From: Geminicoccaceae bacterium
GTDB taxonomy: Bacteria > Pseudomonadota > Alphaproteobacteria > Geminicoccales > Geminicoccaceae
Assembly (NCBI GenBank): GCA_020446285.1
Contig: JAGREZ010000132.1
Location: forward strand, 1 to 11,012
Direction of reading: 5' to 3'
Length of the DNA stretch: 11,012 nucleotides
Within the stretch, counting starts at the first letter, position 1; each line of letters begins with the position of its first letter. The translations under genes and the position numbers were made by a program. The notes under the pieces were generated by a model. It saw only the letters and a program-made list of their open reading frames with translations, did no database searches and had not been told where the DNA came from. Below are positions 5,476 to 11,012 of this stretch, one piece after another.

Positions 5476-6825
5476 TCAGTCCCGAAGCTGATGCTGGCGC
5501 ATCAGGTCGTAGAGCGTCGGGCGGCTCACGCCAAGCATCTTCGCGGCGCGCGAGATGTTGCCGTCGGTGCGGGCCAGGACGCGGCGCAGGGCGGCGATCT
5601 CGCTGCGGTCACGGACATGTCTGAGATTGAGCGCGTCGCCCTCCGTGTCGCCGTCATGCAGGTCGAGATCCTGCCGCGAGATGGACCGTGCCGGCGCAAG
5701 AATGATCGCCCGCTTGATGCGGTTCTGCAGTTCGCGGATGTTGCCGGGCCATGGATGGGAATCGATCGCCGCCAGCGCATCCGGGCTGAAGCGCTTGTCG
5801 CGCGCGCCGAGCTCGCGGGTGAATTCGGCGAGGAAATGGTGGGCGAGTTGTACCGCATCGCCCACGCGCTCGCGCAGCGGCGGGATCTGGATGCTGATCT
5901 CGCACAGCCGGTAATAAAGATCCTCGCGGAAACGGTTCTCCTTCGCCTGCTGCTCGAGGTCGCGGTGGGTGGCGCAGATCACCCGCACATCCACCGCGAT
6001 CTCCTCGCGCCCGCCGAGCCGCTCGACCACCCGTTCCTGCAGGAAGCGCAAGAGCTTGGATTGCAGTTCCAGCGGCAGGTCGCCGATCTCGTCGAGAAAG
6101 AGCGTGCCGCCGTCGGCATGCTCGATCTTGCCGCGTGTCTGCTTGAACGCGCCGGTGAAGGCACCGCGTTCATAGCCGAAGAGCTCGGCCTCGAGCAGTG
6201 CTGGCGGGATTGCGGCGCAGTTGATCGCGACGAAGCGGTTGGGCGCGCGCCGGCTCAGCCGGTGCAGCGCGCGGGCGACGACCTCCTTGCCGGTGCCGCT
6301 CTCGCCGATGAGTGCGAGGCTCACATCGGTGGGTGCCACGCGTTCGACCGTGCGCGCGAGCTCGATGGTTGCCGGACTGTCGCCGACGAGACCCGGAAGC
6401 CTCGTCTGCAACTCGCGCTCGCCGAGCCGCCGGTTTTCCTCCTCGAGATCGCACATGAAGAAGGCGCGTTCGAGAACGAGCCCGAGATGTTCGGGATCGG
6501 CAGGTTTCTGGTGATAGTCGAGAGCGCCGCCGGCCACCGCCTTGAGCGCATGGTCGCGACCCTCGCGGCCGGTGAGCACGATGATTCTGGCATCGGGCGA
6601 GAGCTCGAGCATCTCGGTCATCGTCCGCAGCCCCTCGCTGCTACCCTCGGGATCGGGCGGCAGGCCGAGATCGAGAAGGACCACTTGCGGGTCACGGGCA
6701 CGCATGGCCGCGATCGCCTCCTCGCGATTCTCCGCGACGGTCAGGTCGAACTGGTCCAGCGACCAGCGAAGCTGGGTCCGCAGTGCCTCGTCATCCTCGA
6801 CGAGCAGAAGTCGACGGTCGTTCAT
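5476..6825 (-). CDS. prsR: PrsR, PEP-CTERM-box response regulator (sigma-54 activator)
   Basis: The product is 449 aa in three parts. The receiver (~5-120) has E10-D11-D12, phospho-acceptor D52, T85 and K107. The AAA+ sigma-54 interaction domain (~145-375) has Walker A G-E-S-G-T-G-K-E (174-181), the sigma-54 contact loop G-A-F-T-G-A (221-226) and Walker B L-F-L-D-E-I-G-D (242-249). The Fis-type helix-turn-helix is at ~422-445. The insert L-P-P-D-P-E-G-S-S-E-G after the phospho-acceptor and the overall order match the PEP-CTERM-associated regulator PrsR (TIGR02915). It would activate RpoN promoters of PEP-CTERM/exosortase and EPS genes. Its ATG overlaps the prsK stop by 4 bp, so PrsK is the partner. 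I found no sigma-54 promoter (GG-N10-GC) in the divergent region at 10214-10617, so its targets are probably outside the window. Confidence 0.94.
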   Translation of the reverse strand: MNDRRLLLVEDDEALRTQLRWSLDQFDLTVAENREEAIAAMRARDPQVVLLDLGLPPDPEGSSEGLRTMTEMLELSPDARIIVLTGREGRDHALKAVAGGALDYHQKPADPEHLGLVLERAFFMCDLEEENRRLGERELQTRLPGLVGDSPATIELARTVERVAPTDVSLALIGESGTGKEVVARALHRLSRRAPNRFVAINCAAIPPALLEAELFGYERGAFTGAFKQTRGKIEHADGGTLFLDEIGDLPLELQSKLLRFLQERVVERLGGREEIAVDVRVICATHRDLEQQAKENRFREDLYYRLCEISIQIPPLRERVGDAVQLAHHFLAEFTRELGARDKRFSPDALAAIDSHPWPGNIRELQNRIKRAIILAPARSISRQDLDLHDGDTEGDALNLRHVRDRSEIAALRRVLARTDGNISRAAKMLGVSRPTLYDLMRQHQLRD

Positions 6826-8837
6826 CGTGCCCCCAGAAATTCGAGGACCGGCAGCCTGACGCGCATGGTCGAGCCGACGCCGAGCGCCGTCTCCACTTCA
6901 AGCCGCCCCCCCATGGTCTCGATGGTTTCCTTCACGCCGGCCATGCCGAGGCCCATGCCGCCGGACTTGGTCGTGGTGAAGGGCTCAAACAAACCCGTCT
7001 CGACAAACGCCGGATCCATGCCCGGCCCGTTATCCCTCACCTCGATCACCGCCTCGCCGTCGCGGGTCTCCAGGCGGATCTCCACATCGACCGTCCGGTC
7101 CATGTTGCCCCCCCGGTCTCCGGCGCATGATTCTCTCGCATTGTAGACGAGGTTGCTCAAGGCGGAACGCAGCCTTACGGGATCGGCGCGTACTTCCGTG
7201 CGGTGCAGCATGCCGGCGATGCGTACATCCCCATGCTCGGCCGCAAGCCCCGCGAGCAGTTCGTCGAGACGCAGGACGGCCACGACCTCCTCGCCGTTGC
7301 GCAATCTCGAGATGAGCGCGTTCATGCGGGTGACCGAAGCGCCAAGGGTGCCGAGCATGTCGTCGTAGAAGCGGTCATTGCCCCGATGCCGGCGGGCATT
7401 GGAGAGCGTGAGGGCGAGCTGCGCGGAGACATTCTTGACGTCATGCATGACGAAGGCGAAGCGCCGGTTGAAGCTCTCGAACCGTTCGACCTCGGTGAGC
7501 CGCCGGGCGGCCTGGTCCTCGGCGAGATAAGAGGCCGCCTCGCGCGCGACCACGCCGAGAAGCTCGCGTTCCTCGCCATCCAGCCTGCGCGAGACGCGGG
7601 GTTCGGCGAGAACCATGATGCCGAACAGTTTCTCGCGATGGCACAGCGGCAGGACCAGCCAGCCATGCGGATGTGCCGGGATCCATTCGGGCATCCGCCG
7701 GGCGCGCTCGTCCTCCCCGTCGCCGAGGTCGACCAGCCAGCGGCTTTCGTCGGGACCGGAGATGATGCCGGCGAGCCCCTCGTCGACGCCCTCGCGCAGA
7801 GGGCCGAGTTCGAGGTTGCGCACCGCGAGCAGGCGAAAGGCGCCGCGCGGCCGGGCGAGCCAGATGGCGCCGCCGGTCGCGTCGACGACATCCGCCACGG
7901 CGAAGACCACGCGGTCGGGCAGGCTGTCGGCGTTGCGCATGCCGTTGCCTTCGAGCGTGCGCACGAAGCGGACCCATTCGTCGCGATAATCGAAGCGGTA
8001 GCTGAAGAAGGTGCGGCTGACATAGGTGATGACCGCAGTGTGCACCTGCCCGGAAAGAAAGACGATGCAGCCGCCGGCGAGCATGGTGAGCACGATGATC
8101 GCCTGGATGGCCGGCCCGGCATTGCCGGTTGCCTCGCGGGCGGCGGCGCCGAAGGCGAAAGCGGCAAGGGTGTAGAGAGCGGCGGAAACCGCGATCACCC
8201 CGCCGAAGACGGCTTTGCGGCCGACATGGATGTCCAGTTCCCATTCGGGACGGCGGGCGATGGAGGCCGCGACGAGCGGCACGGCAAGGGCCATCATGAA
8301 CGGGCGAGCCGGTTGCAGGGCTTCCTGTCCCCGGCTGCCGGCAAGCGCATCGAGCACGATCACTAGATCTGCGGCGAAGGCCGTCGACAGGCCGATGAGC
8401 ATGAGCTTGAGCGCATGCCGCTGGTCGAAATCCGATTGCCGCCATGTGCGCTCGATCAGCACGAAACCGGCAAGCAGGAGGAGGAGGTGGGCCCATGGCC
8501 CGGCGATCAGTGCCAGACATGCGATGACGAAGCCTGCCGCCATCGACGGGGGATGCAGAAAGCGGCGTTCGCCCAGGGCGATGAACGCCAGCACCACGAG
8601 CCAGCCGATCACCTGCAGCCGGTCGATCGCCGCCGGCAGTGCCGGGTCGAGCCATGATGCCAGCAGGTGGGCGATGGCGTCGAGCAGGCCGATGCCGGCA
8701 GCGGCCGCGAAGAACGCGCCGATCATTGCCTGCGCCCGTTCCCGCCCCCAGCTCGATACGAGCAGGAAGCCGAACGCGAGATAGGCTCCGAGCTGGAAGA
8801 TCAGCCCGCCCAGGGACAGATATTCCAGCGGATCCAT
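6822..8837 (-). CDS. prsK: PrsK, PEP-CTERM-system membrane histidine kinase
   Basis: The product is 671 aa. The N-terminal membrane region (~10-270) has roughly eight or more hydrophobic segments, then comes a GAF-like domain (~290-435) and a C-terminal kinase. The H-box is F-V-M-H466-D-V-K-N-V-S-A-Q-L, the HD(L/V)KN type special to PrsK, not the common H-E form. The N-box is N562-L-V-Y-N566-A-R-E-S, with G1 D-N-G-P-G-M (602-607) and the F/G2 boxes F-E-P-F-T-T-T-K-S-G-G-M-G-L-G-M (617-632). Length and order match the PEP-CTERM histidine kinase family (TIGR02916). It should sense an envelope or intracellular signal through the membrane and GAF parts and phosphorylate PrsR, whose gene overlaps its stop. 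It begins 5 bp after the sugar-transferase stop, with only a weak Shine-Dalgarno signal (GGAG 13 nt away), which suggests translational coupling. Confidence 0.94.
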   Translation of the reverse strand: MDPLEYLSLGGLIFQLGAYLAFGFLLVSSWGRERAQAMIGAFFAAAAGIGLLDAIAHLLASWLDPALPAAIDRLQVIGWLVVLAFIALGERRFLHPPSMAAGFVIACLALIAGPWAHLLLLLAGFVLIERTWRQSDFDQRHALKLMLIGLSTAFAADLVIVLDALAGSRGQEALQPARPFMMALAVPLVAASIARRPEWELDIHVGRKAVFGGVIAVSAALYTLAAFAFGAAAREATGNAGPAIQAIIVLTMLAGGCIVFLSGQVHTAVITYVSRTFFSYRFDYRDEWVRFVRTLEGNGMRNADSLPDRVVFAVADVVDATGGAIWLARPRGAFRLLAVRNLELGPLREGVDEGLAGIISGPDESRWLVDLGDGEDERARRMPEWIPAHPHGWLVLPLCHREKLFGIMVLAEPRVSRRLDGEERELLGVVAREAASYLAEDQAARRLTEVERFESFNRRFAFVMHDVKNVSAQLALTLSNARRHRGNDRFYDDMLGTLGASVTRMNALISRLRNGEEVVAVLRLDELLAGLAAEHGDVRIAGMLHRTEVRADPVRLRSALSNLVYNARESCAGDRGGNMDRTVDVEIRLETRDGEAVIEVRDNGPGMDPAFVETGLFEPFTTTKSGGMGLGMAGVKETIETMGGRLEVETALGVGSTMRVRLPVLEFLGAR

Positions 8838-8842
8838 GCCGT

Positions 8843-10213
8843 TCAGCGCGCTCCGTTGCCGGTGAACACGACACGCAGGGTCTGGGCGATGATCAGGAAG
8901 TCGAGGAACAGGCTCCAGTTCTTGACATAATACATGTCATATTCGAGCTTGATCCGTGTGTCCTCGATCGTCGCCGCATAAGCGTAATTGACCTGCGCCC
9001 AGCCGCTGATGCCGGGCTTGATGCGATGGCGCTCCCGGAAATAGGGCAGCTCCCGCTCGAGCTGGGTGACGAACATCGGCCGTTCGGGGCGCGGCCCGAT
9101 GAAGCTCATCTCGCCGCGCAGCACGTTCCAGAGCTGCGGCAGCTCGTCAATGCGGGTTGCCCGCAGGAAACGGCCGACGGGGGTGATGCGCGGGTCGTTC
9201 TCGGTAGCCCATTGCGCGCCCATCTTCTCGGCGTCGGTGCGCATGCTGCGGAACTTGTGCAGAAGAAAGAGCTGGCCGCCGCGCCCGACGCGGGTCTGGC
9301 TGTAGATCACCGGACCGCCATCCCCGAGACGGACGGCGATGGCTGCGAGGATCATGACCGGCGCACACAGGATGAGGACGAAGAGCGAGACCACCACATC
9401 GAGGATGCGCTTGGCGACCATGTCGAGGCGGCTCGAATCGAACCCGTCGGAAAACACCAGCCAGCTCTTCTGCAACCGCGTGAGGTCGACACGGCCGGTC
9501 TCGCGTTCGGCGAAGGCGACATGGTCGGTGAGCGGAATGCCGGCGAGGCGGCATTCGAGAAGCGGCGGAATGGGCACCTCGGGAAACTGTTCGTCGCCGA
9601 GCGCCACGACGATCTCGCTGACATCGTGATCCTCGGCAAAGCGGCGAAGCGTCGTGAGATCGTTGGAACGGACGACGGCCGATGCGGAGGGCAGGCGATC
9701 GATGATGCGGATCGCTGATTGCCGGGTCTCGCCGACGATCCGTTCGACATCCCGGATCCTGTCCGGTTCGCCGACGATCAGGATGCGTCGCTCGAAGGCA
9801 CGGCCGAGCGGGCTCGCCTGCAGCAGGAGGCGCATGACGAGGATGGCGATGAAGGAACCCGGAATGGCGACGGCGACGGCGCTGCGCCAGAGCTTCGCCT
9901 CGGGAATGACGTAGGAGATCACCGCGAGCAGGATGAATGTGGCGGCGAAGGAGGTGGCGAGCCGGGTCGTGACCGAGCGGGCGGTGAAGTCGATGCCGCG
10001 CTCGTAGAGCCCGATGGCAACCATGCTGAGCATGGCCGCACCGGCGAAGAGCGTTGCCTGGGGCAGGTAGAGCGCCAACTCTGACGCGAAAGTGTCAGGG
10101 TTTGCGTAGCTCGTAAAGTAACCGACATAGAAGAATGCGAGAAGGATCAATGCGTCGCCAGCAGCGAGCACTGCCATGCGGCGGTCGATGTAATGGCCAA
10201 AAAGACGCAACAT
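8843..10213 (-). CDS. PEP-CTERM/EPS-associated polyprenyl-phosphate sugar transferase (EpsB_2 type)
   Basis: The product is 456 aa. It begins M-L-R-L-F-G-H-Y-I-D-R-R, typical of the PEP-CTERM-associated sugar transferases (TIGR03013). About four membrane segments (~14-35, ~50-70, ~85-103 and ~112-132) precede a CoA-binding-like cytosolic domain (G-x-P motif near 148). A further membrane helix (~270-294) leads into the bacterial sugar transferase domain (PF02397), with K-F-R-S-M-R-T-D (320-327), D356-E357-L-P-Q-L-W-N-V, G-P-R-P-E-R-P (373-379) and K-P-G-I-S-G-W-A-Q-V (399-408). Such enzymes start exopolysaccharide synthesis by moving a sugar-1-phosphate from a nucleotide sugar to undecaprenyl phosphate at the inner membrane. 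The start is fixed by the family N-terminus; GGAG lies 11 nt upstream. It is the first gene of the leftward unit that continues into prsK and prsR, with the promoter expected in 10214-10360. Confidence 0.93.
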   Translation of the reverse strand: MLRLFGHYIDRRMAVLAAGDALILLAFFYVGYFTSYANPDTFASELALYLPQATLFAGAAMLSMVAIGLYERGIDFTARSVTTRLATSFAATFILLAVISYVIPEAKLWRSAVAVAIPGSFIAILVMRLLLQASPLGRAFERRILIVGEPDRIRDVERIVGETRQSAIRIIDRLPSASAVVRSNDLTTLRRFAEDHDVSEIVVALGDEQFPEVPIPPLLECRLAGIPLTDHVAFAERETGRVDLTRLQKSWLVFSDGFDSSRLDMVAKRILDVVVSLFVLILCAPVMILAAIAVRLGDGGPVIYSQTRVGRGGQLFLLHKFRSMRTDAEKMGAQWATENDPRITPVGRFLRATRIDELPQLWNVLRGEMSFIGPRPERPMFVTQLERELPYFRERHRIKPGISGWAQVNYAYAATIEDTRIKLEYDMYYVKNWSLFLDFLIIAQTLRVVFTGNGAR

Positions 10214-10354
10214 GATGTTTATTGCTCCCGACGAAGGCGATGCGGCCCGTTCCGGCTCGTGCGGATCACTGGATGCGTGCGATCTCTTAGCGACGAAATA
10301 CGCAATTTGTTTTCAATCATGAGTAAATCCATATTATGTTACGTTCATTTCCTT

Positions 10355-10365
10355 TGCGTCACGCA
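10355..10365. promoter_or_regulatory. Short palindrome TGCGT-C-ACGCA
   Basis: Exact 5-bp arms surround a single base. GTCACGCAGG (10358-10367) recurs as GTCACGCGGG at 10507-10516, within the second palindrome, which hints at a shared protein site in the promoter region. The regulator is unknown. Confidence 0.3.
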
Positions 10366-10410
10366 GGCGGCGGACGAATGGTGTAGACAGCGCCCTGCAG
10401 TGAAATGATC

Positions 10411-10426
10411 GGCTGGTATGGCTGGT
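10411..10426. repeat. Tandem 7-bp direct repeat GGCTGGT
   Basis: GGCTGGT at 10411-10417 and again at 10420-10426, a 9-bp period. It is short and could be chance, but it lies in a non-coding stretch. Confidence 0.35.
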
Positions 10427-10499
10427 CCCGTATATGTTCCCTTTCAGGGTTGCCGGCTGACAGGGAGAACCGGTCGTTCCGCAGATTCCGCAGCTTCGG

Positions 10500-10511
10500 G
10501 TGACGGGTCAC
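10500..10511. promoter_or_regulatory. Palindrome GTGAC-GG-GTCAC upstream of the flippase gene
   Basis: Perfect 5-bp arms with a 2-bp centre lie about 107 bp before the flippase ATG. It shares GTCACGC with the palindrome at 10355-10365. It may be an operator for the rightward unit; the evidence is symmetry and repetition only. Confidence 0.3.
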
Positions 10512-10617
10512 GCGGGTGAAGGATGGCGGACGACGGACGGGCGGAAAGGGCAAAAGGAGCGTTGGCGCGCCGGGCAGTTGCCGTGGCCGCGCCATTCGCG
10601 GGCCGGACTGGAGCACG

Positions 10618-11012
10618 ATGACCGAAGAAGGCGAAATTCCGGCCGCTGAGGCGGGTGCCGGTGACACGACGCTCGGTCGGCGCATGGCCGCCGGCGCGAT
10701 CTGGCTCGTGGGTCTGCGTCTGGCATTGCGCGGCCTCGGCCTCCTCAGCACGCTCATCCTTGCCCGTCTGCTCGTACCCGAGGATTTCGGTCTCGTGGCG
10801 CTCGCCGCGACGTCTGCCGCATTCCTTGAAACCGCAGCCGACTTCAATTTCGATCTTGCCATCATCCGCCAGAACGATTCGACCCGTGCGGACTATGATA
10901 CCGCCTGGACGCTCAATCTCGCCAAGGCGCTGCTGACGGCGGTGGCGCTCTATACCGGCGCCGGCTGGCTCGCGGGTTTCTTCGAGGAACCGCGTCTCGA
11001 GGCGCTCTTCGA
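10618..11012 (+). CDS. Polysaccharide flippase (Wzx/MviN-like MOP superfamily), N-terminal part, runs off right edge
   Basis: The first 131 residues are present. After a short polar leader (~1-20) come hydrophobic helices at ~24-52, ~55-72 and ~98-118. The motif L-I-L-A-R-L-L-V-P-E-D-F-G-L-V-A at 46-61 and the downstream D-F-N-F-D-L-A-I-I-R-Q are hallmarks of oligosaccharide flippases of the polysaccharide-synthesis type (PF01943/PF13440, WzxC-like). It would move the lipid-linked repeat unit across the inner membrane for export. The ATG at 10618 has GGAG at 10610-10613, a short 4-nt spacer; an in-frame GTG at 10516 exists but would add Gly/Arg-rich sequence unlike the family. It is divergent from the sugar transferase, consistent with one EPS locus read in both directions. 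Confidence 0.85.
   Translation, partial: MTEEGEIPAAEAGAGDTTLGRRMAAGAIWLVGLRLALRGLGLLSTLILARLLVPEDFGLVALAATSAAFLETAADFNFDLAIIRQNDSTRADYDTAWTLNLAKALLTAVALYTGAGWLAGFFEEPRLEALF

Larger units (their letters stand above)
10214..10617. other. Divergent intergenic region between sugar transferase and flippase
   Basis: These 404 bp hold no ORF I can support. About 10290-10350 is strikingly AT-rich for this genome and is the likeliest promoter area for the leftward EPS unit; TATTAT (10331-10336) and several TTG hexamers occur, but no pair is well spaced. The part from 10370 to 10617 is GC-rich. Structured pieces are TGCGT-C-ACGCA at 10355-10365, the tandem GGCTGGT repeat at 10411-10426 and GTGAC-GG-GTCAC at 10500-10511. 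No GG-N10-GC sigma-54 element was found on either strand. Confidence 0.5.

Noticed and set aside
5491..7146. 551-codon open frame on the plus strand
   Set aside because: It is antisense to prsR and prsK, which have complete domain signatures; the frame is open because of high GC and shows no recognisable motif.
7203..8366. 387-codon open frame on the plus strand
   Set aside because: Antisense to prsK with no family features; a high-GC shadow.
7441..8874. 477-codon open frame on the minus strand overlapping prsK in another frame
   Set aside because: Arg/Pro/Ala-rich translation typical of a frame-shifted GC-rich gene; prsK is clearly the real frame.
8639..9718. 359-codon open frame on the plus strand
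   Set aside because: Antisense to the sugar transferase and the prsK start, Asp/His/Arg-rich shadow composition.
10554..10558. Strong AGGAG without a usable start codon after it
   Set aside because: Only out-of-frame TTG/GTG codons follow at a usable distance; the flippase begins at 10618 with its own GGAG, so no gene is supported.
10214..10617. Search for a sigma-54 promoter for PrsR control
   Set aside because: No GG-N10-GC element with acceptable -24/-12 context on either strand by eye.
10359..10865. 168-codon open frame on the minus strand
   Set aside because: It is antisense to the flippase start and Arg/Ser/Pro-rich; the plus-strand frame has the flippase signature.

Overview
High-GC proteobacterial DNA, most likely alphaproteobacterial. 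The grounds are a RegB/RegA-type redox two-component system with the characteristic RegA C-terminus, a BigR/SqrR-type persulfide sensor next to YeeE/YedE-type genes, and a PEP-CTERM/exosortase-type (PrsK/PrsR) exopolysaccharide locus. No rRNA, tRNA, CRISPR, insertion sequence or phage gene was seen, and codon usage looks even across the window.

Layout. (1) 1-1725, a sulfur-related module. The first 29 codons of a molybdopterin oxidoreductase run leftward off the edge (1-89, minus). Divergent from it are two short YeeE/YedE-family membrane proteins (348-776 and 782-1207, plus), then a BigR/SqrR-type ArsR repressor (1363-1725, plus). Both intergenic gaps carry GAATGT/ACATTC half-sites. The one before the repressor contains a perfect ATTC-N8-GAAT element, the form I recall for SqrR operators. 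(2) 1746-4298, minus strand: a RegB-like quinone/redox histidine kinase, a RegA response regulator overlapping it by 4 bp, and a second, divergent RegA paralogue 28 bp further on. This group is convergent with the repressor gene. (3) 4347-10213, minus strand: the start of an EPS/PEP-CTERM locus. In transcription order it holds a polyprenyl-phosphate sugar transferase, the kinase PrsK, the sigma-54-type regulator PrsR (ATGA overlap) and a GT4 glycosyltransferase with a TTG start. (4) 10214-10617: a non-coding divergent promoter region that is locally AT-rich. (5) 10618-11012, plus: the N-terminus of a polysaccharide flippase running off the right edge.

How it may work together. The sugar transferase would load the first sugar on a lipid carrier, the GT4 enzyme would extend it, and the flippase would move the product across the inner membrane. 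PrsK/PrsR would control PEP-CTERM/exosortase-associated genes outside the window. RegB/RegA/RegA2 lie immediately downstream on the same strand with only small gaps, so redox signalling may be co-transcribed with the EPS regulators (inference). The sulfide-responsive module on the far side is a separate transcriptional unit.

The most unusual points are: a RegB whose H-box reads H-A-L-G-T-P-L, where H-E-L-G-T-P-L is expected; a tandem RegA pair with nearly identical DNA-binding domains but diverged receivers and linkers; and a cluster of candidate sulfide-repressor operators and strong inverted repeats in the 90-347 and 1208-1362 gaps.
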